A stretch of 17,347 nt of DNA from Pleurotus djamor (GCA_029747585.1 JAPEVF010000935.1:1-17347); one strand, 5' to 3'; counted from the stretch's first letter, positions 1 through 10,481 are shown. Numbers and translations: made by a program. Notes: generated from the letters alone by a model not told the origin.

Positions 1-250
1 TGTGAAATTGGTTGCCGATTTTGCGAAACCGTGTGAAAGTCACAAAAAGCTGTCACAGCAGTCAGCAATTTCCCACAGACCCTGCAAAAGCCATGAAAAG
101 CTGTGGGAGCAGCTGCGACTTTTCACAGGATCTGAAAAAGCCACCGAAAGCTGTGAAAGCAAGAACACACCTGATCAAACTTTTGTGGAAGCTATAAAAG
201 CATCATAAAGCTGGCTGTAAAATTAAAGTCATCTACAAAAGCATTGAAAG
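1..250. repeat. degenerate tandem repeat, unit about 51 bp
   Basis: The motif AAAGCTGT recurs at 46-53, 97-104 and 147-154, and AAAGCTGG follows at 207-214, so the spacing is 51, 50 and then 60 bp. Aligning the stretch 45-95 with 96-146 shows shared start (AAAAGCTGT), middle (TTT-CACAG) and end (AAAAGCCA-G) blocks with many substitutions between them. The repeat continues to the left edge in weaker form and fades near 250. No protein is predicted here. It lies directly upstream of the truncation point of the MYND pseudogene. Confidence 0.5.
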
Positions 251-303
251 AACACTTTCCAACTTTCAGTACTTTGAATGACCAACACTTTTTACGTTGT
301 AGA

Positions 304-304
304 N
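304..304. other. ambiguous base (N)
   Basis: The only undetermined base in the window lies here, between the tandem repeat and the pseudogene. It sits beside a T-run. It may mark a low-quality or joined position in the assembly, so the boundary between repeat and pseudogene should be treated with some care. Confidence 0.9.
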
Positions 305-369
305 TTTTTATGCTCCTACTCAAAACAGGTTTTCCTGATGACTTTCCCGAGACATCATCCATCAAATAA

Positions 370-1390
370 ACTTATGCGCCAAATATCTCACAAGGAATCG
401 TACCTTTGACTCTCGCAGAGTTGTATTCCAATATCATCTTGACGGGGCCTGCGCTGTTCCCAGGATTCTATCCCATCCTAGACATGCTAGAGCTAGGCCT
501 CGCGGCCGATTTTCGCTCCATCCAATTTAGTGAAGACCCACATCCTGTCGTGATCAATCTGACTCGAGCTCTATTTATCCATGCGAAATTTCCAGGAGCC
601 ATGCCGCATATAGAGACACTGATATCCTTGCCTCGGAGTTCTTCGAAACTTTGGTCAGACTGGGATGCCGACATCAAGCAACTTATCTCTTCGTGGCGCG
701 AGATGCGGGAAGAATCAAAACAGTACGAAGGATGTGCGGTTGTTCGTTTTCTTCCTCGTGAGTTTCAATGCTCTACTCATCCCATATATAGTGCAACAAG
801 CAATCAAAGCAAAGCAAAGTCAAAGTCTGCTCGGCGTGCTGTGTGGCACGATACTGCTCAACCCAATGCCAACGAGCCGATTGGAATGACGATCATAAGT
901 GGTTGTGTGAATACTTTCGACTTTGTGGAAGTAAGTCTCAGCTCGGATCAATGTACCTGCTCAATCTCCTCATACACGAAATCAGCCAGCCATCCTCTGC
1001 TGCAAACCAACAACACAAGGGGTCTCTTCTATACTTCGTAGATAGAGAAGGAATGGGGGCAAGCCCATGGCATCGGCAACCACCCCGTAACACAGAAGGC
1101 CGGCCGCCAAACTGTCCCCATGGACGAGATACCGCTCCTAGCTCACCCCCTCGATATGCACCTGGATGAAATTGAACTCAAAAAATTCAAAGACTTTCCT
1201 CAACTCTTCGGAAACAAGTCAACGCGGCAGCTCGTCATACCTCGAATCAAAGAGTTTATCAACATTAAAGAAATATCAAAGAAATATTCAACTACTTGAT
1301 TGTCCTTTCGCTTGGAGTTGACACCGATAAGGACCACAAATTCCATATACATCGAGCCCTTCCACCGCGCTCATCGTGGGTAACTTCCCG
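370..1390 (+). pseudogene. 5'-truncated MYND-finger gene remnant
   Basis: This is a broken paralogue of the four minus-strand MYND genes at 8334-17347. Homology begins just after an in-frame TAA at 367-369, in the middle of the long helical exon (the part of gene C near its FYPILDMLELG-like segment), with no ATG; about 300 N-terminal residues are missing. The exon ends with GCAV at 741. A 50-nt intron (742-791) splits the first Cys pair, the MYND exon is 792-930 (139 nt, the same length as in gene D), and a 55-nt intron with a GTAAGT donor (931-985) follows in phase 1. All eight MYND ligands remain. The C-terminal exon is disrupted by a TAG at 1039-1041 where paralogues carry Gln/His, and by a frameshift from a near-perfect 11-bp duplication at 1267-1288. 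Beyond it the paralogous reading resumes in another frame (FNYLIVLSLG) and fades near 1390. A very short functional gene is unlikely. Confidence 0.8.
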
Positions 1391-1399
1391 AGTCTCATG

Positions 1400-2150
1400 C
1401 AGAGACAAATGTGAGTGCCCTTCCTCGACTTCTCTGCCCATCCGAGGTTAACGTGCTTCTTCCGGCAGCACCAAGCAAATGTTTCCAGACTTCAAGTGGG
1501 AAAAGAAACGATTCTCATAGCTCGCTGCCTTTCCCCTGTCATTATGTCTATCTTGATAGTTCGACTCGCTTCAATCCCTCCATCTGCTCTCCCATCTCTT
1601 GGCACCCAGTCTGAAACTGCTCCAACCCGGCTTCTTTGCGCCGAAAGTCAACTCATACGTTGTCACCAGGATCGCGTCGTTCATCAGCTCAGTTCTCCCA
1701 TAAACCACAGACGTACACCATCATTCACTTGCGACCCATCACGCCCGTCCATGGCTTCAGAACTCGGTCCCCGTTGCCCTAATCATGGCTTCGTGATGTC
1801 TAATCATCATTGATCCGTCTTACGCAGAAACCCATCTCTTCCCACTGCGCATCCAACGACCTCACCAATTTGTCCGTTTATATCTATACTTCCTCTTGTT
1901 TCATGTCATCGAAGCTTCTGTGTTTTCCTTGTCGTCTTCTTTTTGATGCCTTCCAAACATTCATCGTCCGTCTAGACCCATCCTTACACCAGTGCTTCTT
2001 CGCCGTGCGCAGCAGGTACATACAAGGTACACGCAGTAGTATGAGTAATTGGAATCGGCCTGTGCGGACAATGCAGTGCAGAGTAGAGGACGTTCATGTG
2101 TTCGACAGTATTACTACATTTGCCTCTTTCACCTATGATGACATATGAGC
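1400..2150. other. no gene recognised
   Basis: Open frames here are short and overlapping, do not begin with a convincing ATG context, and resemble no family I know. The region lies between the 3' end of the plus-strand pseudogene and the 3' flank of the minus-strand Crz1-like gene, so it is probably intergenic. I see no tRNA, repeat or transposon ends in it. Confidence 0.5.
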
Positions 2151-2811
2151 TACAGATAGAGAGATATGTAAGGAGCAGAATGCGGTGACAGAGTGAGGTT
2201 CAATGATCGTGAGATGCCCGATGCCCGGGAGATTTGAGTTACACCAACCAAGGTCGCCGCAACGCCCATGAGAAGATGTAGGCTTCGACATAGCCTCGCG
2301 CAGCAGATACATCCAACCAACCACCAAACAAAAAATACCCAACGGCGAACAAGAAGCGATCGGGGGTGAAAATGATCCCGCTTGGAAAGATGAAGCGAAA
2401 ATATAAAAAATCTAACTAAATAAATATGCTTCAACCAAAAACGAAATAACAAGAAAATATCCAAAGACGAAGACTTGTAAACGAATAAACGAGAGCGTCC
2501 ACGGTTGGTTAGAATAGTACCAAGGGAATAGTAAAAGGGAACGTGAATAGGGATGTGGGTGTACAGGAAGTGAGATCGAGAAAAAATGTCCGTTGTACAC
2601 TTTATATACATAAGTTAGAGATATACATTCAAACAACATGTCGACAAATGTTCCAATGCGATGGCGAGAGATTACCAGAGATAGAGGAAAGGGGATATGC
2701 ACAGTGGAGGGGATACAGCAGATGGGAATGCATGCGACGTGTGGATGGCCAAGAAAGCAGCAAGAAGGCGGAGAGCGAAGAGCGGAGGAGAGGGAAAGGG
2801 TGACGCCAATG
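2150..2811 (-). other. 3' flank / probable 3' UTR of the Crz1-like gene
   Basis: Read on the minus strand, the DNA after the stop codon is rich in T and C, with long pyrimidine runs around 2400-2760, as is common in fungal 3' UTRs. No AATAAA is seen in the sense direction, so the cleavage site cannot be placed. Two overlapping open frames exist here (about 2150-2611 and 2412-2900) but they are pyrimidine-run artefacts rich in Ser, Leu and Phe, and one runs into the last coding exon of the gene. Confidence 0.4.
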
Positions 2812-5800
2812 TTATAGGGCGACACCAACCGCGGCGGACCAAGTCTCTTCCTTCTTGGTGACGCCCCCTCCGCCTCCAATTCCCGGAGGTAACGTGCCAT
2901 TCGATTCCAGCGTGCGCTGACAATCCGCGCCGCCTTCTGACCGTACTAATAGAGCAAACAGACGGCGTTAGCGAAGCCGAACACTATCAAAGAATTAGAG
3001 AATTGGCACTCACGATGTCGATTCAGAGCATCCATACGAGCGAACTGCTTCCCGCATCCATCACAAGTAAACGGTCGATAATTCGTATGCAGTTGTTCAT
3101 GCCGTTTACAATCATGTTGTCTTGCGAATCCCTTCCCGCATCCAGGCCAATGACACTGGAACGGTTTCTCTTCGTTATGTGACCGAATATGACCTACAAA
3201 AAAACCCATGAGATCCCAAGTCATAAAGCACATGAACGAGAGAGACCTACCCTTCAGATTGAAACTCCTCGTAAACGTACTTCCGCACCCAGGCACAGGA
3301 CAGACAAACGTAGCTTCTTGCTTCCTTCGTTTATGACTTGCATTCGCTGTCCTTCCGGTCGTGACATTCGGTTTCGAAACCGTGACCGCGACTTGGACGC
3401 CTGGCGGAACCGAAGGCGCTACGATACCGCCGACAGTTGCCACGCCAACCACACCACCTGCTGCGTTCCCTATATTGTTACCCATACCAGGTATACCGCC
3501 AACAGAGGGTAACGCGACGCCGCCCATAGCGGGTGACGAACCGACGCCACCAACACCCATTCCCCCAACGTCCAAGCCATTTCCAGGTAGATCATCATAA
3601 CGAACCCTTGGGCTGACGTTAGGACTGGGATACGGGCTAGCTCGCGCTGAGTTGGTTCCGCTCCATCCACCAGCACCCAAAGCACCTCCTCCAACGCCAC
3701 CACCCATACCCATACTACCACCTAATGCATCGTCGACGCCAAGTGTATTCGAATACGAAGAAATTCCGCGCTCCGAACGACTCCCGCTAGACGCACGACG
3801 ATAATGCTTGCTGGGTTGACCATGTCCACCCATGGATGGCAGGCCCTCGCCACCAATACCCATACCGCCAATCATCCCAGACGGCGTAAGGTATTGTTGT
3901 TGTCTCTGCAGGAAGTCCTGCTGTGAAGAAGGAGGGAATAAGAAATTCGACGCCGTCCCTCCTGAAAAAGATTGTGAATGCCCGTGGTGTCCCCCTAGTT
4001 GCGGTGATGATGAAGGACCAAATGCCTGTGACCCGTTCCCAAAGCCACCAAGAGCATCTCCGACACCGAGACCGCCAATCGCTCTCAGGTCCTCGGATCG
4101 AGCTTGCCTGATATGCCCTGGTCTCCCGCCACCCGTATCAGATCGTGATCGACGAAGAGAGGACATCTCCGGTGAGAGATAATGATTCTTAACGTTATGG
4201 TTTGGTGACTGTGAATTATCGTTCGGTAGACCGGTCGTTCCTATATGAGGAGATGGAGATGCGGACGTAGAAGGATGAGGTGGAAGACTGGCGAAATTAA
4301 AACTTGGAGTTGAATGTCCCGGACCTCCTTGATGATGATGCAGTGCTTGTTGATGTGTTTGCGAGAACTGATCATCAGCAACGGCTGATCCAGCTCTTCC
4401 ACCTGCGAAAGTGCCGTGATCCCAGTTCGGAGGTTCCAAGGCAGTGTCGCTCTTGCTCCTCGACCTTGTCCCATTCATACCCATCCCACCCAATCCCGAC
4501 GACCCAGCGGGCGCTCCATTGACCATATTCATATTAGATGGAAACAGGAAACCGTCGGTTAACGTTCCCTTGGATCCGCTAGCGCGGTTAATATCATTAT
4601 CATTATTGTTGTCGTCTTCCAGGCCTGGCAGATCAGTTGTTTGGTGAGCAGGTGAAGTGGGGTTGAGGATGCCTTGGCTGTGCAAACCACTTCCACGCTG
4701 CTGGGGAAACTGAAACCCAGCGGAACCAGAGTCGTCTTGCCAAGATTCCTCTGAAACCCGAGCGCCCAAGGGACAGATGCAAGAATGTCCATGTCGGGAG
4801 TTCAGATTCGGATTCGGTTACGCAGCCAAGGGAAGGCGGAGGCATGAAAAAGCGATGCAACGATCGATCGTGCGGGATCGATGGAGATCGGAGTGACAAT
4901 TGCCGCAGCAACAACCGCGACGGAGACCAGATTGTGCATATATGCGTGCAAATTGTTCGAAATTCGAATAAAAATACAAGAGAAGGGTGGAATCATGAGC
5001 GCTCTGTGAAAAGAGTACAAGGACTGCCATACATACCTTGCGAGACCGTCTCCAATCTGTTCTGAAACTGAGCTGCATGCGCCATTCCGCTAATCGGCGT
5101 TGCTGGGACGATGTTCAGGCTAGGTCCATGGTGTCCGTCGTGGCCATCGCCGTCAGGTGCATTGATGATTGGAGGAGCTTGAAGGGAGGAATCAGGCATC
5201 AGTAGACGCGGTGGGGACTGAGCCTTGTTTTCCCTGAAGTTGTTACTGTTTCCGTTGTTGCCATGTTCGTGGTGTTGCTGAGGCAATGGCACGGTTCCCC
5301 AGCTGGGCGAGTTGAATGAAAGGTTCTCCAAGTTCTGGGCAACGCCTAGACGAGGTGATGGGGAGATATGAGGTGGTGGTGGACTTGAAAGCGCGTGTCC
5401 CGGTGTATGCGGGTTAGAAGATACGGACGAAGCCCTGCTTCGGGCGTCCTCATTGGCGCTGTCGCCGCCATTGCTCGATGGCGACGAGTAGTCGAATGGA
5501 ATGCGATGATCCTGGCTATGATGATGCGGCATCGAAGCTGGTAATTCGTAGGGCGTCATGTAATCGTTATCAAACATCAACAACGATGAACTCGAGTTTG
5601 GCGGGTCGAAATCTGATGGATCGTAGTCCCTCAAGCCTAGCGCGCCGCCTGCGTTCCGCTGTTGTTGTTGTAGCACGTCGTTACCGTCGTCGAACAAGCC
5701 GTATGAAGATGGTCCCTGGTTGTTTATGGCGTTGAGGTTATCGTCGCCAAATGAGAGTTCTGAGTGCCCCGAGTACGGCGAGCCGTTGTATGAACCGTTA

Positions 5801-5922
5801 TACGAGTTCGGGCTCTGCTGGGCGTAGGATGTGCCGTTGAAGTCGAAGGAGTCGAAGGTGGCCTGTGCGTCGGACGGGGAGGGGGGTTGGAGGTCGATGT
5901 CGTTTATATAGGGGGAATCCAT
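2812..5922 (-). CDS. crz1: Crz1-like calcineurin-responsive C2H2 transcription factor
   Basis: Four exons on the minus strand: 5922-5037, 4750-3251, 3193-3014 and 2945-2812 (2700 nt, 899 residues). The C-terminus holds three zinc fingers: C779/C784/H797/H801, C809/C814/H827/H831, and an atypical third with C839/C842/H855 followed by C864. The FARQHDCKRH and FARMDALNRH signatures and the LRSEGGADC tail match the Crz1 family, whose members enter the nucleus after calcineurin dephosphorylation and activate Ca2+ and cell-wall stress genes (family knowledge). The N-terminal 770 residues are low complexity: Gln, Asn and Ser/Pro rich, RSRSD/RRASS-type serine clusters, then Gly/Met/Val-rich. PSLNIV at 267-272 resembles a calcineurin docking (PxIxIT) site. 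The start at 5922 has a good context (TCCATGG); an in-frame ATG lies 54 codons upstream. The 57-nt and 68-nt introns fall within or next to the fingers; the 286-nt first intron is less certain. Orthology is inferred from the fingers alone. Confidence 0.8.
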
Positions 5923-6250
5923 GGACGGAGGTAAACGATTGGAAGAGATGTGACTGAGCCCGCTTGGGTCCTTGAGAGAGACGATAGGTGGTGTTTGGAA
6001 AAGGCAGTGACGGGGTCGATCAAGCTGAGAGATTGCGAGGGGCAAAGGGGACAAGAGCCGTGGGCGGTGTCTCACTAACATCATTCGGCAATTTCCACAA
6101 TCTCCATATCGATCTTTCAATCTCCGCCTCACACGGCCGCCTCGGCATCGACCTCCTGTGACTCAGGAGCCCGTCAGAGGAGGACTAGGCTACCTCTGTT
6201 TTCTCTCACGACGAGTTTCGTGATCTACGCCATCCTACTCTCTGACTCAC
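5923..6250 (-). promoter_or_regulatory. probable 5' leader and promoter of the Crz1-like gene, with upstream ORFs
   Basis: Directly upstream of the chosen start lies a CT-rich stretch. Two short upstream ORFs are visible on the sense strand: one of 42 codons at 6148-6020 (starts MPRRPCEAEI) and one of 8 codons at 6107-6081 (MEIVEIAE). Two adjacent in-frame ATGs near 6084 would instead extend the protein by 54 residues. No clear TATA box or transcription start is visible, so whether the upstream ORFs are transcribed is unknown. Confidence 0.35.
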
Positions 6251-6825
6251 CCTTTCGCCTGGAATACTCAAGATTCAGCTCATGGGCTTGGGATGAAATG
6301 CTCGGAGATGTGATCGGAAACACTGAGAACTATCGCGCGCAAAGACCCAATTCAAACAAAACTCACTCCAGTGATGATCTCACAATGCGCAAAGGTAAGC
6401 GTCGACGAATGAAACCAGACATCAAAGCGGTACGGTGGGCGTTTATTTCATTTAGCTTTCAATTTCTTGCTTGACATAAAGAATTCAGATATGTCAAAGC
6501 CGAGGGGAGAGTACTACGGGTGCAGAGGGATACGAGTTTTATGCGTATGAATTCTGAGGGAGAGATGTCAAGGGGACGAGATCGCAGGAAACTGCAAAGA
6601 AAGTGAGTTCCGTGGGTCCAGGTGGGTGTGGTTCGGGCACTGATCCCCAGTGTCGACTCAACTCAGTCTAACGACTGATTGAAGCTTGAGATTGAACATA
6701 CGGCTGAGTCTCAATCGACCCCCCGGGGCTCCTCAGTGTGTCTAGCCGCGACCCCGCGTAGTCTGTCAAACCGAATAGTGAAATCATGCCGTCCACTCAA
6801 AATAGTTAGCGCGTTTCACCGCAGG

Positions 6826-7080
6826 TCATTCGGACGGCTTTGCAGAATCTCGACCAAATAACTGATCTAGCAGACCGAGGACATGTGCACAATCTCCAAT
6901 ATTAAATTCTTGCCCTTGACAGCGTACTGGGAAGTAACATTTGCCACCACAGGCTTCCACGCCACCTCCTAACGACCGCAACTCAAGACAGACGCCCGTA
7001 CGGCCACATCTTACCACTAATTGTTTACCTCCAAGCAATCTCCGAGCCAAACGTGAAGCAGGAACGTAGCAGCTTTGGAA
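6826..7080 (-). other. cysteine-rich open frame without ATG; possible exon or gene relic
   Basis: Minus-strand frame of 84 codons from just after an in-frame TAA to a TGA. The translation begins FQSCYVPASRLARRLLGGKQ and contains seven cysteines with a patterned spacing (RC, VC, AC, KC, RC, DC), ending in a Leu-rich DCAHVLGLLDQLFG segment. It has no ATG, and I could not find a convincing upstream coding exon with a matching donor. It could be the terminal exon of a small secreted or lectin-like protein, a relic, or chance. I do not recognise a family. Confidence 0.2.
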
Positions 7081-7220
7081 TTAGAAAGCTTAATTTCGCT
7101 CGAAGGATTTACTCTGCACCACTGTTACTGGCCTTTCCGGGTCTTGAGCTAGGAAACCATGACAATCCCTGCGTCAAATACGTCGTCGAACGGCCATGAA
7201 GACCGTGTCGCGCTGATGTC

Positions 7221-7242
7221 GCGTAGATATCAATATCTACGC
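7221..7242. repeat. perfect inverted repeat, 10-bp arms, 2-nt spacer
   Basis: GCGTAGATAT, spacer CA, ATATCTACGC. The arms are exact reverse complements. It lies about 1.3 kb upstream of the Crz1-like start codon and 1.1 kb downstream of gene A. It could be a binding site for a dimeric regulator or form a hairpin in a transcript; nothing else around it decides this. Confidence 0.7.
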
Positions 7243-7743
7243 AATGCAACTGTCGACATACCTCTACAGCACGAAACTGCGTCCCGATGGAGGACGGACT
7301 CGTAGGACATGATGGTTCGTCGTTGAGAAGCTCAGTTCACGCATATACTCTGTCATGTTTCAGTCCCATATCTATATTCTCATGATTCGAAAACAATCGC
7401 CGTCTAATCGCCGCATGGTGGCTTACTATGAGAACTTTCTACTGAAACGGCCCCTAAGCATGAGCAAAACCGCCTGTTGTCATTAGTCTTCCAGGTGGTC
7501 TTTCTCATGCATCATGCATCATGGCCGACACGGACACGGGAATAACGGAGAAGTCCCAAAGTCCATGTGCACTTACCTCCACGAACTCGGTTCGGTATCA
7601 CCATGGGTTCTTGAAGAGTTCCCATGTCAACAGACACTCTAACTTCGTCGCAGGAACATGCGAATGGACGTGGACGTTGCATTGATGTATATGACACTGA
7701 AACGCATAACGCATTATCACTATTGATACAGTGATGATGTCGC

Positions 7744-7761
7744 CTGCTGCTGCTGCTGCTG
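7744..7761. repeat. (CTG)6 microsatellite
   Basis: Six uninterrupted CTG units, followed within 12 bp by a short GAT-repeat tract. The surrounding frames on both strands show no coding character, so this is a simple-sequence repeat rather than a polyglutamine-type coding run. Confidence 0.8.
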
Positions 7762-8333
7762 ATGAAGTCGTTGATGATGATGGGATGATAAGACAAGGGT
7801 GGTTAATTCGTTCTTCCGCGGGCTTTGAGGTGTGATGCTTGATCTGCGTCTAACTCTCGCAACGACACAATATGATACCGAGACAATAATTGAGGAGACG
7901 CACCAAGTCTCGAGATCCGAGAAACAGTAACATCGTTACATCAGATGATCGTATCCGTGTCTTAGTTCTCCATAACCGAATTTCACCGATTCACCATGGG
8001 AGTACATACATCGTCGAGCGCAGCAGCAGCCTGCTGTTGTGATGTTTATTCAAGAAGAGAGACATGGTCATGCATCCGATTATCGATAATGATTAGCGCT
8101 AGGTGTTGGAAGGGGTAACCGACAGAGACTACTCAATAATGATAAACATATGTAGAGCAGAGAAGCGGGAATGGAAGCTGGAGCGCTGAGCGCTGGCTGC
8201 GCATATCATATTCGCAAGGTGTCCGGCGGATTTGTGGTTGGAGAACCTCTGGATGCTCATGTGGGTATTGAAGTCAGCGTATGAACTTGGAAGGCTCGTG
8301 ATCGCTTGAGTAGGATGGAGGATCAATATTCAA

Positions 8334-10481
8334 TCATGGATAAAGTGTCCTTGACATGCACACGTAAATGTCAGAGGCGAGAAGGACTCCAAAGGAGGGA
8401 GAAGAACGCACTCGGATCGCCCGGCTATAACCCATTCTTCCACAGGCTTGATCCCAGCTATCGCGAGCGTGTGCAAGGGGCTCAAGACAGGTATTCCTCC
8501 ATCACCAATGGGGAGATAGACAACAACTAAGAACTCTGGAATCACTCGAGCGTTCATAAACGTTTTCAGACGAGGAATCAAGGAAGTACGTGCGTCTTCT
8601 CCAAATATTTCCGGAAAATCGCGGTAAGAGTGGTGGATAACTTCGGATTCTCGAAGCTCGGTGTCAAGGCCAAAGGTAATTACAGGAATCTCGCCCTGCG
8701 GAGTTTCCGCGGAGGAGGAGGCAAGACCCCGTCGAGCATTGTTGAGGAAGTCATGGGTGAGACGCCAGACCATCTCTTGGTGAGCGAGGTAAAGTAATCC
8801 CTTGGCATTGTTTGTCCTAATGAGAAAGTTGGAGGCTAGAAGAGAGGAAATTTTGTCAATCGACGTTACCGAAGAAGGAGAGACCTCACATCCGCTTAGA
8901 CAGAACAGCTGACAGATGAACTTATGGTCTCGCTTCCAATCGGCTTTTTGGCACTCGGCTGAGCAATACAGAGCTACGCGACAATCGGAGCACACCCTCA
9001 AGATATCGTGGTGTAGGTTGCACTAGAGGAATATCAATGTCAGTCTCCAAATCCAGAATGCTAGGATAACTACGAACCATTGAACAGCGGTCAAGTGGGT
9101 TTGACGAACCAAGGGCGAAATCAAACGACTGTAAAACCGGTCCAACAACGTTATCGAAATGCGTCCAGTCTTCGCTGTGCACGCCATTGCTTGGTAGGTG
9201 CAGTAGACTCTTCGTACGCTTCAACTTAGCAAAGGGGTAATAAAGTGCTGCGCAGGTTGTCAAAACCTTGATGGTTCCAAAAAGTGCTTCTCCGCTCGGA
9301 ACAGGAGCGTTTGCTGAATCAACGTTGAAGTTGGGGAGTCCCGTTCGTAGGGCTTCAAATACTCCGAGGCGAAGAAGGTGGAGCAAAGCATGGAAATCTG
9401 AGGTTGGCGGATAACAGAGAACAAACACAGAATAGACGAGCACGACGGAGTCTATCCCCAGGAACAACACCGAGCCCCTGCCTTCCTTCGCAAGCACACG
9501 GCTGCGATCATTGATTAGCCACTGGAATATTTTCGTGACGCGAACAACAACTTGAGGCTCGACCTGTCCCAAGAAAGGTTCTCGGCAGAAAATCCCCAGG
9601 GATTGTTCCAAGGATTTTATGAGCAACATATACGCGCGTAAAGGCTTCGTCGTGCTGGCTTTGATCATCCGATAATTCTTCTCCATCCAACAGAGGAAGA
9701 GGGCCGTTACACCAGATGGCCCGCCTAGCCTGTCAACAATTTGAAGCGATCTTTTATCGAGAGAGCGTTTGAGGAGGTCAAAAACGATACGAGTAGTGTC
9801 CTGAGCAAGCCTTAGCTCAAAAGGGTTCGCATCATCGTAATCAACGAGAAAGCACATTTGCCATAATTCCAGCACTACATCGACGACCTCCTGGTAGGGT
9901 GTGTAATCAACCTGGAAGGCCGTGCGATCTATAAGCTTTATAAACCCAGCAACGGCATGCAGCATCAGAAAGTCCGACATTTCGGGGATCGGTGGATAGA
10001 GAGGCTTCGGGTTAAGCCCATGGTGAAAATAGTGTCGCTGGATGAAGGAAAGCCATGGAAATATTTTCGCGCGGTGCGTGATAAAGAACTTGGCTAACGG
10101 AATCAACTCCGGGATTCGGTCTTCAGAATTTCGTGGAGCGCTGGAGTTCACGAGTTGGGACAAGTTGCTCAGAGACCACGCGGCGCATTGTATTGCTTGC
10201 TGGACAGATGGATCAGAAGTTGGAATAGGTGGGATTTGGTTGAGAGACAGGCCGGGCAGGATTGTGGGCGCGATGGGGAGGCAATCTTCGCTGGCAATTG
10301 GGTGAGTCCGGAGAGACGTCGACAATGCCCTGATTCCGATCAACGACCCCAGGGACGACTTGAGCGCTGCACTCTACGGGAATTGGAAGTGTGAGTGTCC
10401 ATAAAATCAGGGTTACGTTCGAATACATACCCTTAAAGGTTGAGATACAGCTGATAGGGCTGCTCTCTGAGAACTGTTCAT
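8334..10481 (-). CDS. MYND zinc-finger protein A (tandem family)
   Basis: Five exons on the minus strand: 10481-10431, 10373-9078, 9022-8890, 8835-8412 and 8349-8334; 1920 nt, 639 residues. Introns are 57, 55, 54 and 62 nt. The first exon gives MNSSQRAALSAVSQPLR; the long second exon has no ATG of its own, so exon 1 is needed, and paralogues B and C have the same exon. Residues 18-446 are helical, without a domain I recognise. The MYND finger is C447/C450/C460/C463/C469/C473/H482/C486, with intron 2 inside the first Cys pair. The C-terminal domain (about 495-639) has conserved blocks RTNNAKGLLYLAHQE, DFPEIFGEDA and FLVVVYLP, and the protein ends SETLYP. There is no SET domain, so it is not a SMYD-type methyltransferase. 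MYND fingers bind proline-containing peptides in partner proteins (family knowledge); the role of this gene is unknown. Without the last intron the C-terminus would be different and not conserved. Confidence 0.88.

Larger units (their letters stand above)
6250..8333. other. gene-poor intergenic region
   Basis: About 2.1 kb between the divergent side of the Crz1-like gene and the 3' end of MYND gene A. No open frame here has both an ATG and recognisable family features. It holds a perfect inverted repeat (7221-7242), a (CTG)6 tract (7744-7761), a cysteine-rich open frame without ATG (6826-7080) and the 12-bp palindrome ATTATCGATAAT at 8079-8090. The right part may include the 3' UTR of gene A, and the left part the distal promoter of the Crz1-like gene. 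Confidence 0.5.

Noticed and set aside
1411..1813. Plus-strand frames after the pseudogene
   Set aside because: Short overlapping frames with no recognisable domain and no continuation of the MYND family homology.
2412..2900. Minus-strand open frame of 162 codons downstream of crz1
   Set aside because: It overlaps the last crz1 coding exon in another frame and runs into pyrimidine-rich 3' flank; no ATG-led protein with family features.
3832..4182. Plus-strand open frame of 116 codons rich in Pro and Cys
   Set aside because: It is antisense to the Gly/Ser/Pro-rich second exon of the Crz1-like gene, where biased composition removes stop codons on the other strand.
6690..6740. Possible calcineurin-dependent response element (GNGGCTCA-like) upstream of crz1
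   Set aside because: The matches (GGGGCTCC, CGGCTGAG) are partial and such short motifs are frequent by chance.
8079..8090. Palindrome ATTATCGATAAT
   Set aside because: Several 12-bp palindromes are expected by chance in a window of this length.
8330..9001. Gene A ending with the unspliced frame (..CACQGHFIHD)
   Set aside because: Gene B has a donor at the same codon and phase, and splicing gives the same TLYP ending in both genes.
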